Source: Paracoccus subflavus
GTDB lineage: Bacteria > Pseudomonadota > Alphaproteobacteria > Rhodobacterales > Rhodobacteraceae
NCBI RefSeq assembly: GCF_004310345.1
Contig: NZ_SISK01000001.1
Coordinates: 1-64,000 of the forward strand
Length of the DNA: 64,000 nt
Reading direction: 5' to 3'
Under the pieces are notes generated by a model. That model made no database searches, was not told where the DNA came from, and saw only the letters and a program-made list of their open reading frames with translations. The translations under genes were made by a program, and so were the position numbers. This document shows positions 25,460-34,211 of the stretch, piece by piece (position 1 is the stretch's first letter; each line of letters opens with the position of its first letter).

Positions 25460-25825
25460 TCAGCGCACAAGGATGCCGGCCGCGAGCAGCGCGGCATGCG
25501 CAGCGGTGATCTCGCCCTCGCTCGGCGTGCCCGTGAAGACGAGATCGTGGCGATTGACGATGGCGGGACCGCGGACGACGGCGACGGCGGGCGCATCGCC
25601 GCCAGAGGCGTCGGCCTTGCCCCAGAGCACGGCGACGGCGGTCTCGGTGCCGTCGACGGCGTCGGGATCGTGCGCGGCATACTTGCCGGACGCGGTGATC
25701 TTGCCCAGCACCGTGCCGGGCTCGAGCGTGCCCGCGGCGACGGCGATCGTCTCGCGGGTGTAGTCACGGAAGGCTTCCCATACGAGGAATCCGCCGGGGT
25801 GTTTGCCTTCAACCAGCGTGGTCAT
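25460..25825 (-). CDS. Head decoration protein (lambda gpD-like)
   Basis: 121 residues with the gpD pattern of a PGGFLVWEAFRDYTRETI opening, a GTVLGKIT turn and a conserved ADASGGD-AVAVVRGPAIVN core. Trimers of gpD-like proteins bind and stabilise the expanded capsid. It lies between the protease and capsid genes, as in lambda. The length (lambda gpD is 110) agrees. Confidence 0.9.
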   Translation of the reverse strand: MTTLVEGKHPGGFLVWEAFRDYTRETIAVAAGTLEPGTVLGKITASGKYAAHDPDAVDGTETAVAVLWGKADASGGDAPAVAVVRGPAIVNRHDLVFTGTPSEGEITAAHAALLAAGILVR

Positions 25826-25829
25826 GGGT

Positions 25830-26843
25830 TCATCCTTTCAGCTTGAAGGTGCGGGCGACGATCTCGCCCCAGGGACTCGCGGCCGAGCTTCGGCCGGGTT
25901 GCGGGTGATGCGGGGCGATCTCCGGCTCGGCTTCCGCCTTCGCGGCGAGAAGGGCCGCCCGCACCTCGTCGAGGTTCGCGTCATGCTCGAGGAAGCGACT
26001 GGCCATCTGGGGCAGACCCGCGATGCGGCAGAGATCGACCACGGCGCGGGCATGGGAGATGGCCTCGGCCCGGATCGCCGCGGGCTCGGATGGCGCCCCG
26101 CTGGGGGTCGCCGTTTCGGCGGGGGCTTGCTCGGCTTCGGCTCCGACAGTCTCATCGTCCTCGGCGTCCGATGCCTGAGAGGACTCCTCGGGGTCAGCGG
26201 TCGCCTCATCGGGGTCGGCACGGTGGTTCTCGCCGGTCGTATCGGTCTCAACGGACTCGACCAGCTCGGGCGGCGCGTTGCGGAAGCGGGCGATGTCGAA
26301 GCGCGCGGCCATCCGGACCGGCTCGGCGATGCGGGTAGCGAGGCCCGCGTCCAGCGCGTCCTTTGCGTCGAACCAGGTCTCGGCCCTCATCAGCGCAGCA
26401 ATGTCTTCGGCGGCCCGGCCGGACTTCGCCGCATAGCCCGCGACGAGGCTGCCCTTCACCTTGTCGAGCGCCTCGGCCATGGCGCGCATGTCTTCGGCCG
26501 TACCCATCACGAGGCCGGCCGGGTCATGGATCATCAGGAAGGCGTTCTCGGGCATGACGATTTCGTCGCCCGCCATCGCCACGTAGGAGGCGGCCGAAGC
26601 GGCGATGCCGTCGATCCAGACGGTGACCTTCCCCTCGTGCCGCTTCAGCGCGTTGTGGATCGCGACGGCGTCGAAGACCGACCCGCCCGGGCTGTTGAGC
26701 CTCAGATCGATCGGCGCCGCATCGGGCAGCGCCCCGAGTTCGGTCAGAAACCCCTTCGCCGAAACCCCGTAGGCGCCGATCTCGTCATAGATCGCCACTT
26801 CAGCGCCGGTCCCCCGGGCGCGGATCGCATACCAGCTTGCCAT
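25830..26843 (-). CDS. ClpP-like prohead protease/scaffold
   Basis: 337 residues. The N-terminal 200 residues form a ClpP/S49-like serine protease: NSPGGSVFDAVAIHNALK, catalytic serine in GIAASAASYVAMAG, histidine in LMIHDPAG. Residues 215-290 are acidic, low complexity and scaffold-like; the C-terminal end is helical. This is the phage C/Nu3-type layout of maturation protease with an attached scaffold. ATG 26843 (MASWYAIRA) is preceded by GGAGTG about 8 bases before; the longer frame to the right has no family sequence. Confidence 0.9.
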   Translation of the reverse strand: MASWYAIRARGTGAEVAIYDEIGAYGVSAKGFLTELGALPDAAPIDLRLNSPGGSVFDAVAIHNALKRHEGKVTVWIDGIAASAASYVAMAGDEIVMPENAFLMIHDPAGLVMGTAEDMRAMAEALDKVKGSLVAGYAAKSGRAAEDIAALMRAETWFDAKDALDAGLATRIAEPVRMAARFDIARFRNAPPELVESVETDTTGENHRADPDEATADPEESSQASDAEDDETVGAEAEQAPAETATPSGAPSEPAAIRAEAISHARAVVDLCRIAGLPQMASRFLEHDANLDEVRAALLAAKAEAEPEIAPHHPQPGRSSAASPWGEIVARTFKLKG

Positions 26844-26847
26844 GTCG

Positions 26848-28371
26848 TCACTCCTGTTCGGTGGCGGGATCAGTCGCCGAGGCGCCGTCGCCCCTGTCCC
26901 CGCCGGTTCCACCGCCCGGCTGGGCCCGCGTCGCCGGTGTCGCACGCGCGCCCTGCGTCTCGCCGGGGCTGGTGCGGTAGCTGAGGCCCAGATCGGCGGC
27001 GCGCTTTGCATCGGAAGCGTTCTCGCGGTCCACTTCTCCGACGTCGTAGCCAGTGGCTTCGACCACCTTGCGCCGCGAGGTGATGCCTGCTTCCATCGCC
27101 AGCACTTGCGCCTGGATGTCCTTCAGAGGATCCACCCAGTCCCAGCGCGGCGGGATCCACTGCACCGGTCGCGCGGGCGTCGGGTCGTCGATGTCGAGCG
27201 CGCCCGAGAGGACGGCGATCTCCAGCCAGCGCAGCCAGACCGCCCTGCAGAACTGGTGCACGATCACGCCATGTTGCAGCTGGCCGATGCGGCGGCGGAA
27301 CTCCACGAGCTCCGCCCTGAGGCTCGAATAGTTCGCCTGCCGTACATCGCCGGTGACAAGGTGATACGGCAGCCCCAAGGAGGCCGAGACCGCGAGTAGC
27401 GTCCGGTACTGGAATGCCTCGTAGCCACCGCCCACATCCGCAGGAGACGAAAACTTCACGTCCTCGCCCGGCAACAGCACTTGCATGGTGCCGGGCTCGA
27501 GGCTCGCGATGGCCGCGCCGTCAAGGCCCGCCTCGACCTCGCCCATCATCGGCTCTTCCGGCGCGGTCTTGGTGATGAAGCCCGCGAACATCGCCGCGGT
27601 CTTCTTTCGGTCGAGCTCGGCGTCGTCGTACTGATCGAGCAGAAACAGCCGCACCATCGCGGGCGCGATATGCGGCAGACCCCGGAGCTGGCCTGCGTCG
27701 ATCGGCCGATATATGTGCAGCACGTCCACAGCCGGTACGCGCACCGTCTCCGGGATGACCGCGCCCTGATCGGTGCTGTCGCCGGGATGGCGGCGGCGGA
27801 AATGGTACGCCACGCGGCGGCCGATGGCGTCGAACTCGATCCCGCAACGAATGCGGTTGCCGTTCGCCGCCGACTCGGTCTTCTCGAACGGCAGCATTTC
27901 GGATTGCAGCAGCTGCAGCTGCAGCGGGACCAGCAGCCCGTCCTCTGCCCGGCGCGGGCGCATCCGGACGAAGCATTCGCCCGCCACGAACATCTCCCGC
28001 GCGACCATGGCCTGCAGTCCGTAGAGATCGGTCAGGCCGTCGGCATCGGCCTCGTCGGTCCAGGCGAGCCAGAGCCGCTGGACGCGGTCACGAAGTGTCG
28101 CGTCTTCGATCAGCGACGAGGGCTTGATGCCGTCGCCGACGAGGTTCGCGGCGAAGGCCTCGCAGGCGTTCGCGGCATAGCCGTTGGTGACGACCAGTTC
28201 GCGGGCGCGCGCAAGCAACCGCGGGCCGCCCGAGGCGACGAGCGTGTTCACGTTCTCAAGCGGCGGGTTCCAGCCCCTGAGGCGGCGCTTCGCCATGGCG
28301 CCTTCGAGGCGGGCACTAACAGCGGAGGGGCCGCCAGTCGCCGGGCGGCGAAAGCGATCGAAGAGACGCAT
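26848..28371 (-). CDS. Portal protein (lambda gpB type)
   Basis: 507 residues (lambda gpB 533). Family features: N-terminal MRLFDRFRR, LVVTNGYAANACEAFAANLVGDGIKP, then RAWPSEMLPFEK-like and HIYRPIDAGQLRGLPHIAPA motifs, and the C-terminal YGYD-like and VDPLKDIQAQVLAMEAGITSRRKVVEATG segment. It makes the dodecameric ring for DNA entry and exit. Its C-terminal 30 residues are low complexity. It overlaps neighbours only by a few bases. Confidence 0.93.
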   Translation of the reverse strand: MRLFDRFRRPATGGPSAVSARLEGAMAKRRLRGWNPPLENVNTLVASGGPRLLARARELVVTNGYAANACEAFAANLVGDGIKPSSLIEDATLRDRVQRLWLAWTDEADADGLTDLYGLQAMVAREMFVAGECFVRMRPRRAEDGLLVPLQLQLLQSEMLPFEKTESAANGNRIRCGIEFDAIGRRVAYHFRRRHPGDSTDQGAVIPETVRVPAVDVLHIYRPIDAGQLRGLPHIAPAMVRLFLLDQYDDAELDRKKTAAMFAGFITKTAPEEPMMGEVEAGLDGAAIASLEPGTMQVLLPGEDVKFSSPADVGGGYEAFQYRTLLAVSASLGLPYHLVTGDVRQANYSSLRAELVEFRRRIGQLQHGVIVHQFCRAVWLRWLEIAVLSGALDIDDPTPARPVQWIPPRWDWVDPLKDIQAQVLAMEAGITSRRKVVEATGYDVGEVDRENASDAKRAADLGLSYRTSPGETQGARATPATRAQPGGGTGGDRGDGASATDPATEQE

Positions 28372-28374
28372 CGG

Positions 28375-28590
28375 TCAGAGCCCCTTCGCCGTCGTCACGC
28401 GGACCTGCCGCACGATCCGTCGTCCCTCGGCCGCGGCGATCTCGCGGTCGAGCGCCTCGACGGCCCGGTCGATCTCCGCCACGCTGCGATAATCCACGGT
28501 CTTGCCGTCGTAGCTGACCCGTGCAACGCCCGAGGACCGCTGCGCGGTAAGCGCGTCGCGGCGGGCGCGAAGCTCTGCGGCCATGGCCAT
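28375..28590 (-). CDS. gpW-like head-tail joining protein
   Basis: 71 residues, the length of lambda gpW. Two helices surround a beta hairpin: AAELRARRDALTAQRSSGVARVSYDGKTVDYRS, then VEALDREIAAAEGRR. The motif V-x-Y-x-G-x-x-V-x-Y/F is typical of gpW. It stabilises the portal after packaging. It lies between the terminase and portal genes, as in lambda. Confidence 0.85.
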   Translation of the reverse strand: MAMAAELRARRDALTAQRSSGVARVSYDGKTVDYRSVAEIDRAVEALDREIAAAEGRRIVRQVRVTTAKGL

Positions 28591-28593
28591 AGA

Positions 28594-30594
28594 TCACCTC
28601 ATGTAACTGGAGCGCACGGTGCGCCTGCGCGGCGCCGTCAGCCTCTGAGCGGGCGCCGCGCTTCCCGGCGCAGCTTCGGTCTCGTCCTGCTTCGTCACCC
28701 CGAGCTGAGATTCGAGATCCGCCCACCGCGCCTCGGGCCAGCGATCAGCCCCGAGGATCCACGCGGCGGCGCGGGCGTAGACGCGGGTGTCCAGCGCCTC
28801 GTTGCGTTCGCGCAGTTTCTGCCATTCGAGCCGGGCGAAGCCGCGCTTGGTGCGGACCGTCACCAGTTGCTCGGCGGTGAGCTGCTTCAGCCATTCGCCA
28901 TCGGCCCAGTCGGGCAGATGGATCGTCCCGGGTGGACAGATGGCGCCCGCGTTCAATTCCTCGCGCGTCGGTCTGTCCTGCCGCAGCAAGCGATAGGTCT
29001 CGGCCTTGAAGGTCGATGTGGCGATCGTCCAGAGCCGTGCTCCACGGCGCAGGCGCTTGCCCGCAATGGTCGCGTCCACGTAGGTCGGGCCAGTGACGGG
29101 GCTTGAGCGGTTGAACCCTTCGACGCCCTTAACCGGCGCGACTTGCGTAAACCCGACCTGACGCGACCAGCCATAGACGGCCGAGGTTTCATAGCCGGTA
29201 TCGATCGCAAGCCGTGCCAGCGTCATGTGTTGGCCGGAGGCGTGCGCCCAAGTGCGGCTGAGCAAATCCGTAAGCCGCCGCCAGCACGCCGGATCGCCGG
29301 GCCCGCCCTCAAGGACGAGATGATCGACGAGCCAGCTTTCGAGCCCGCGACCCCACGCCCAGACATCGACCTCGATGCGGTCCTTCTGTACGTCGGCGCC
29401 TGCCGTCAGGAACAATGCGCCCGCAGGCACCGTGCCAGTCGCCCATGCTTCGCGCCGGTCCGCCAATCGCTGCCAGTCCGGCGCCTCGCCGGTCTCGACC
29501 CAGGTCTCGCCGAGGATGGTGTTGCGGAACGCCTTGATCGCCTCGTCCGAGCCTTGGCACCCGTCCCATGCCCGCACGATCCGCTCCCAGCTCAGCCAGC
29601 CGATCGGCGAGTAGAGCGCCGAGAGGTGATACCCGACCGTGGTCGGATCGGCGGGCGTGGCGGTCGCCCGCCATTCGCCGTCCTCCAGCATCGCCGTCTT
29701 GTGATGCTCCGCGATGGGCGCGTCGCAGCCCTCGCAGTGATATTCCGCCGTCTCGGGACGGCCCTTTTGCCAGCGCAGCCGGTCGAATTTCAGCCACTGC
29801 ATCGAGCCGCAATGCGGGCACGGCACGAAGAACCGGCGCTGGTCCGATGCCTCGTACTCGCGCTCGATCCGGCTCAGACCCCTGATGGTGGGTGTCGAGA
29901 CCAGCAGCACCTTGCGCCGGTGGGCGAAGGTCAATGACCTGGCCTCGGCCAGCGTGACCGGATCGCCTTCCTCGTCGGCGGACGCCGGATAGGCGTCCAC
30001 CTCGTCGAGGAAGATGTAGCGCGCCGGAGTGGACCGCAGTCCGACCGCCGAGTTCGCGCCCGTCATGATCAGGATGCCGCCCGCGAACTCCTTCGACAGC
30101 ATCGTGTTGCCCGCGTCGCGGGACCGGGCCGGTTTGACCCGGTCCCGCAACTCCGGGCTTTCGTCGATCAGCGGGTCGATCCGCTGCCGCGAGTTGCGTT
30201 TGGCCAGTTCCACCGTCGGCTGGACCGCCAGCATCGGGCCCGGCGCCTGGTGGATGGCGAAGCCAATCCAGTTGTTGCCCGCCTCGGTCGCGCCCACCTG
30301 CGCGGCCTTCATGAACACGATCCGCTGCGTGGGATCGCCGGGGCTCAGCCGGTCCATGATCTCGCGCATGTAGGGCGTGCGCACCGTGCGATACCGCCCG
30401 GGTTCGGCCGAGGCGCGGCCCGAGAGCATCCGGTGCCGGTCCGCCCATTCCGAAACGGTCAGGTCCGGGTCGGGCCGCAGCCCGTTGCCCCAGGCGCGCA
30501 GGATCTCGCCCGCGCCGTCGAAGTCCGTCAGGCCCTCATCGTCACCGGAAGTCGGGCCGGACCTCGGCGAGTTCGTCGAGGTGGGCGCGTACAT
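28594..30594 (-). CDS. Terminase large subunit (lambda gpA family)
   Basis: 666 residues (lambda gpA 641). The ATPase half has a Walker-A-like MKAAQVGATE (about 100-109), LAVQPTVELAKR, and a Walker B-like YIFLDEVDAYP. A zinc-finger pair CPHCG...CEGCD lies in the middle. The nuclease half carries RuvC-like acidic residues: LTAGADVQKDRIEVDVWAWG and LAIDTGYETSAVYGW. It packages DNA and cuts concatemers, probably at cos sites given the gpA family. Its 5' end overlaps the small terminase gene by 53 bases. Confidence 0.95.
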   Translation of the reverse strand: MYAPTSTNSPRSGPTSGDDEGLTDFDGAGEILRAWGNGLRPDPDLTVSEWADRHRMLSGRASAEPGRYRTVRTPYMREIMDRLSPGDPTQRIVFMKAAQVGATEAGNNWIGFAIHQAPGPMLAVQPTVELAKRNSRQRIDPLIDESPELRDRVKPARSRDAGNTMLSKEFAGGILIMTGANSAVGLRSTPARYIFLDEVDAYPASADEEGDPVTLAEARSLTFAHRRKVLLVSTPTIRGLSRIEREYEASDQRRFFVPCPHCGSMQWLKFDRLRWQKGRPETAEYHCEGCDAPIAEHHKTAMLEDGEWRATATPADPTTVGYHLSALYSPIGWLSWERIVRAWDGCQGSDEAIKAFRNTILGETWVETGEAPDWQRLADRREAWATGTVPAGALFLTAGADVQKDRIEVDVWAWGRGLESWLVDHLVLEGGPGDPACWRRLTDLLSRTWAHASGQHMTLARLAIDTGYETSAVYGWSRQVGFTQVAPVKGVEGFNRSSPVTGPTYVDATIAGKRLRRGARLWTIATSTFKAETYRLLRQDRPTREELNAGAICPPGTIHLPDWADGEWLKQLTAEQLVTVRTKRGFARLEWQKLRERNEALDTRVYARAAAWILGADRWPEARWADLESQLGVTKQDETEAAPGSAAPAQRLTAPRRRTVRSSYMR

Positions 30595-31138
30595 GTCTCT
30601 CCAGCACCTTCTGCATCACGGCTGGCTCCACGGTGATCTGCTGGCCTGTCGCGTCGCTGCATGAGGCCGAGAGTTCTGCCGCCATCAGCGCCGCCGCGCG
30701 CGCAGGCCAGTTCACCCACGAATCCCGTTCCTCCCGCGCCAGCCGGAACACCAGCGCCAGCGCGCGGGCCCGCTCGATCAACTCCCCCTTCAGCTTCTGG
30801 AGACGGATGCGCCGCTCCTGCGCCTTCAGCACCTCGTTCGCCGTCTTGGCCTGCAGGAAGGTCGTGCCGCCGCCGACCGCCGGGACCGCCAGCCCCTGCT
30901 CGCGCAGCGTGTCGCCGACGGCGGCCACCGCCGCCTCGGGGACGGGCTTCAGCTTCGGCGTGGGCGGCTTTCTCGTCTTCGACGGGTCCGTCGTCTCCGC
31001 GCGTCGGGCGTCGCTGGCAGCCGCGTTGATGCTGCCGTCGGGATAGAGGACCAGCCGCTCGGCCGTCTTCGCCTTCTGGATCGCGCCCCGCGACAGCCCG
31101 ACATGGGCGGCGTACTGGCGCTCGCTCATGCCCTGCAT
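30542..31138 (-). CDS. Terminase small subunit (Nu1-like)
   Basis: 198 residues. The N-terminal 40 residues are a helix-turn-helix (ERQYAAHVGLSRGAIQKAKTAERLV), followed by a linker and a long helical C-terminus. Nu1-like proteins recognise cos and bring the large subunit. It precedes the large subunit in the operon and overlaps it by 53 bases. The overlap and gene order support the call. Confidence 0.85.
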   Translation of the reverse strand: MQGMSERQYAAHVGLSRGAIQKAKTAERLVLYPDGSINAAASDARRAETTDPSKTRKPPTPKLKPVPEAAVAAVGDTLREQGLAVPAVGGGTTFLQAKTANEVLKAQERRIRLQKLKGELIERARALALVFRLAREERDSWVNWPARAAALMAAELSASCSDATGQQITVEPAVMQKVLERHVRAHLDELAEVRPDFR

Positions 31139-31169
31139 CGACGGCTCCGATTATCATTCAGGATCATGT

Positions 31170-31188
31170 GCTTATCGAGTTGATAAGC
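31170..31188. promoter_or_regulatory. Operator-like inverted repeat between divergent genes
   Basis: GCTTATC (31170-31176) and GATAAGC (31182-31188) with 5 bases between, in the 111-bp gap between the small terminase gene (minus) and the plus-strand small gene at 31250. An AT-rich ATTATCAT lies 20 bases to the left. It could be a binding site for a regulator of the late (minus) and moron (plus) operons. No matching repressor was identified. Confidence 0.45.
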
Positions 31189-31249
31189 GTCGAGACCGGA
31201 GCGAACGTCACTCCAACGAAGCGATGCAACTCACCAAGGAGCCTCCCCG

Positions 31250-31474
31250 ATGACCCGCCGCGCGACCGACAACACGAAAGTCCTCGACGCCTTCATCGCC
31301 GCGAAGACCGAGATCGACGCGATGCTGGAGCGGCTCGCCGCCCTCAGCGCTGACCATTTCGAGACCAGCCCCGACGAGATCAACTGGGGCCATGTCGGCA
31401 CCCTGAACCACTACCGCGCCAAGCTGCGCGAGATCACCGACATGGCCTTCAGCGAAGGCGAACACGCCGAGTGA
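31250..31474 (+). CDS. Small phage protein, unknown
   Basis: 74 residues, acidic, predicted all-helical (LDAFIAAKTEIDAMLERLAALSADHFETSP), with a good ribosome site (AAGGAG about 9 bases before ATG). Similar small proteins with a DEINWGHVGTLNHYRAKL motif are common in alphaproteobacterial phages beside DUF3489 genes. Function unknown. First gene of the plus-strand block. Confidence 0.75.
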   Translation: MTRRATDNTKVLDAFIAAKTEIDAMLERLAALSADHFETSPDEINWGHVGTLNHYRAKLREITDMAFSEGEHAE

Positions 31475-31564
31475 GACGACCCGCTCCCGGTCCCGCCCGC
31501 CGACTGGCGGGCTCGACCTCGTAGAAGGGCCCGCATTCCGCGCGCCCCGATACGGGAGACGACG

Positions 31565-32131
31565 ATGACCAAGCTTTCCGACACACAAGCCCTGATCCTG
31601 AGCGCCGCCGCACAGCGGCCCGAACATATCGCCCTGCCGCTGCCCGCGAGCCTTCGGGGTGGCGCCGCCGCCAAGGTGGTCGGCGCGATGCTCGCCAAGG
31701 GCCTTCTCGACGAGGTCGACGCCGACATGCGCAATGGCGAGCTAGTCTGGCGCGAGACCGGCGACGGCCACGGCGTCACGCTGATCGCCACCGACGCAGG
31801 CCTCGCCGCCATCGGGATCGAGCCCGAGGACGCGAACTCCGCGCCTGCGGGCGCGACGAACGCGCCGACCAAGGAGCCCGCGCCGGACACCCCCACCGAG
31901 ACCGAGGCCGCCCCCAAGGCGCGCACGCCGCGCGAGGGCACCAAGCAGGCGACCATGATCGCGATGCTGCGCGCGCCGGACGGCGCGACCATCGACGAGA
32001 TCATGGCCGCGACGGGATGGCAGTCGCACACGGTGCGCGGCGCGATGGCCGGGGCGCTGAAGAAGAAACTCGGGCTCGAGGTGACCTCGGAGAAGGTCGA
32101 GGATCGGGGGCGGGTCTACCGCATCGCTTGA
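31565..32131 (+). CDS. DUF3489-domain protein
   Basis: 188 residues. The N-terminal 85 residues contain repeated ADxx motif sequence (LSDTQALILSAAAQRPE), then a proline/alanine/threonine-rich linker (about 90-130), then the C-terminal DUF3489 domain: GTKQATMIAMLRAPDGATIDEIMAATGWQ, HTVRGAMAGALKKKLGL, a winged-helix-like DNA-binding fold. Found in many alphaproteobacterial phages. Possibly a regulator; target unknown. A ribosome site lies just before ATG. Confidence 0.85.
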   Translation: MTKLSDTQALILSAAAQRPEHIALPLPASLRGGAAAKVVGAMLAKGLLDEVDADMRNGELVWRETGDGHGVTLIATDAGLAAIGIEPEDANSAPAGATNAPTKEPAPDTPTETEAAPKARTPREGTKQATMIAMLRAPDGATIDEIMAATGWQSHTVRGAMAGALKKKLGLEVTSEKVEDRGRVYRIA

Positions 32132-32159
32132 TTGGACGCAGCTTCGCGGAAGCACGACA

Positions 32160-32190
32160 CGTCAAGGGGTATGAATCATACCTCTTGACG
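32160..32190. promoter_or_regulatory. 31-bp palindrome, candidate operator
   Basis: Arms CGTCAAGGGGTATGA (32160-32174) and TCATACCTCTTGACG (32176-32190) around a single A, 14 of 15 positions paired. It sits 45 bases before the RHH-containing gene. The right end is TTGACG (32185-32190), a fair -35 box, so a bound protein would cover the promoter. Could also act as a hairpin after the DUF3489 gene, but there is no T-tract. Confidence 0.6.
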
Positions 32191-32234
32191 AATCCTATCG
32201 TTGGTCTGCAAGATGCGTGCATCAACCCTCTTGA

Positions 32235-32801
32235 ATGGTGGCGCGCATGGTCGACTCTATCACGGTTAGACTGGATCCCAATCTGGCATCCCGTCTCGGC
32301 GAATTCTTGACTCAGAACCCTAGTCTATCGGCTGCATCCGTTGCCGCTCGTGCCTTGGACGAATTTCTGCCGAAGGCTCCCAAGGTCGTATCGACGAAAC
32401 CCTCCAAGCCGAGTGGCGGACAGGACGAGTTCACCGGCCGCGAGGGGTATGAGTTTGGCATCTCAGCTGGCCGGGCACTTGCGAGCAAAATCGGCGACCT
32501 CGTCAGCCCTGTGGCAACAGAACTCAAGCTACCTGACGGTCGGCGAGCTACGCTGCGCACGGCGAAGGGGCGCAACACCCAATGGGGATGTCTCAACACC
32601 CTTCTCGAGCGGATCGATGTCGTTCTCTGTGCTTTCACCCCGGACGGATCGAACTTCGATGTCTGGGAAATTGACGCCAAGGTCTGGGCGCGCGAGGCCC
32701 GAAACGCTTCTCCCGGTCACAAGCTGCACAACAAGCTAACGTTGCTGGGCAAATCGGGCGTTGAGAAGTTCGGAAAGCCCTTCGGCAGCTACTCCATCTA
32801 G
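32235..32801 (+). CDS. Protein with ribbon-helix-helix-like N-terminus, unknown C-terminus
   Basis: 188 residues. Residues 5-45 (VDSITVRLDPNLASRLGEFLTQ, then SVAARALDEFL) look like a ribbon-helix-helix DNA-binding domain. A short basic linker follows, then a compact domain with conserved-looking stretches RTAKGRNTQWGCLNTLLERIDVVLCAF and FDVWEIDAKVWAREA. The latter has an acidic-acidic-Lys spacing reminiscent of PD-(D/E)XK folds but is not diagnostic. A second ATG is at 32247. A large palindrome lies just upstream, so autoregulation is possible. Overlaps the convergent small membrane gene by 4 bases. Confidence 0.65.
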   Translation: MVARMVDSITVRLDPNLASRLGEFLTQNPSLSAASVAARALDEFLPKAPKVVSTKPSKPSGGQDEFTGREGYEFGISAGRALASKIGDLVSPVATELKLPDGRRATLRTAKGRNTQWGCLNTLLERIDVVLCAFTPDGSNFDVWEIDAKVWAREARNASPGHKLHNKLTLLGKSGVEKFGKPFGSYSI

Positions 32802-33019
32802 TCGCCCCGCATCCGGATCGCCTCGAACAGACGCCGCAGCACGTAGGACCGCGCGATGCTCACCACGGTGAATACCGCACCCATCTTGAGGTTCTGCGCC
32901 AGCGTCGTGTGCAGCCCGAAGACCGGGAAGATCAGGATCTGCGTGACCACGGCGACGCCGTAGCCCACGATGACGTTGGCGACGGACTCGACCAGCGACA
33001 TGAGGCGGGACTGCTTCAT
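32798..33019 (-). CDS. Small inner-membrane protein (DUF7220-like)
   Basis: 73 residues with two transmembrane segments (SLVESVANVIVGYGVAVVTQILIF and MGAVFTVVSIARSYVLR), the normal size and opening (MKQSRLMSLVESVANV) of a protein family common in alphaproteobacterial prophages. Not a known holin. Ends 4 bases inside the convergent plus-strand gene. It lies downstream of the cytosine methyltransferase gene in the same direction. Confidence 0.8.
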   Translation of the reverse strand: MKQSRLMSLVESVANVIVGYGVAVVTQILIFPVFGLHTTLAQNLKMGAVFTVVSIARSYVLRRLFEAIRMRGD

Positions 33020-33028
33020 GCCGCTGCC

Positions 33029-34210
33029 TCATCCATCGGCCAGCAATTCAGCCGCCAGAGTTCGCAGCGCATGCGCCGCAACCAGCGGGACCACGCCGTT
33101 GCCACAGAGCCGAAGCCGGTCCACCCGGTGGGCCAGCCCATCAGCGCCTCGACGAACAGCGGGTTCAAGGTCCGGCGCGGCTCGGAGGTATCGCTCCCAG
33201 CCATCGGCGTCACCAGGACCTGGCGGCCAAGCAAACCGTTCACCGGCGTGTTCGCCAATGTCGTCGCGCCATCCTTGTGATCGCGCGCCGTCGGCGTCAT
33301 CCACATCCCCGCCGCATGGGTCAGATCGGCCGACCGCCGGTTGCCCGCGCTCGGTTTGCAGCCGTCGTTCGCCATCGGCGTCGGCCAGTCCCGCGCCATG
33401 CCGTCCAGACCCTTCTCGTGCTTCCGATCTCCGCCCCGGCTGCGGAAACTGTCGATCTGCGGCGTGGGCCAGAGCGCGGCCGTCGTCGCCAGGTTCATCC
33501 CGTGCTGGCCCGCTTCCTGCGACGGTGTCGGCTTCGTCTGCCGGTTTTCGTTGGCACTGGCCCTCGGCGTCGGCCAGAGCCGCAGCAGTTCCGTCCGGTT
33601 CCCGCCACTCGACCGGGTACCAGAGCAGGCGCGCGGGGTCGGCCAGCTCGTCCCCCCCGCGGATCGCGAGGATGAAGAGCCGCTCTCGCTTGTGGGGTGC
33701 GCCGACCTCCGCCGCCGTGAAGAGGCCTGCCGCAAGGCGGTAGCCCATACCGACCAGTCCGCTGGCGACTTCGGGGAAGCCGAGGCGGAGATGATGGGCG
33801 ACATTCTCGAGGAAGACGAAGGGCGGCTCGACCTCGCCGATGATGCGGGCGACATGCGGCCAGAGGTGGCGCGGGTCGTCCGCGCCCCGGCGCTTGCCCG
33901 CGACGGAGAACGGCTGGCACGGATAGCCCGCAGTAACAATGTCCACCGCGCCACGCCACGGGCGGCCGTCGAAGGTGGCAACATCGTCCCAGACAACAGC
34001 CTGATCCATGGACGCGTCTTCCATCCGCGCCACGAGAGTGGCTGCGGCGTAGGTTTCCCGTTCGACATGGCCCACAGCACGATATCCGGGGATGGCGATG
34101 GTGAGCCCGAGGTCGAGACCGCCAGCGCCGGAGCAGAGGGAGAGGCCGAAGAGGCATGCGTCTCCGGCCCCGGAAGCGTCTCCGGAGGAAGGTAAAGCCA
34201 GGTCATGCAT
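33029..34210 (-). CDS. Phage DNA (cytosine-5)-methyltransferase
   Basis: 393 residues with methyltransferase motif I (SLCSGAGGLDLG, about 24-35), catalytic motif IV GYPCQPFSVAGKR (Cys98), ENV motif VI (135-137) and the C-terminal motif X GNGVVPLVAAHALRTL. The target-recognition part (220-350) is repetitive and charged. ATG 34210 follows the adenine/cytosine methyltransferase stop by one base. Methylates cytosine, probably to protect phage DNA from host restriction. A second open frame of nearly full length runs through the same DNA (see findings), so the exact frame of the middle part deserves checking. Confidence 0.85.
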   Translation of the reverse strand: MHDLALPSSGDASGAGDACLFGLSLCSGAGGLDLGLTIAIPGYRAVGHVERETYAAATLVARMEDASMDQAVVWDDVATFDGRPWRGAVDIVTAGYPCQPFSVAGKRRGADDPRHLWPHVARIIGEVEPPFVFLENVAHHLRLGFPEVASGLVGMGYRLAAGLFTAAEVGAPHKRERLFILAIRGGDELADPARLLWYPVEWREPDGTAAALADAEGQCQRKPADEADTVAGSGPARDEPGDDGRALAHAADRQFPQPGRRSEAREGSGRHGAGLADADGERRLQTERGQPAVGRSDPCGGDVDDADGARSQGWRDDIGEHAGERFAWPPGPGDADGWERYLRAAPDLEPAVRRGADGLAHRVDRLRLCGNGVVPLVAAHALRTLAAELLADG

Positions 34211-34211
34211 G

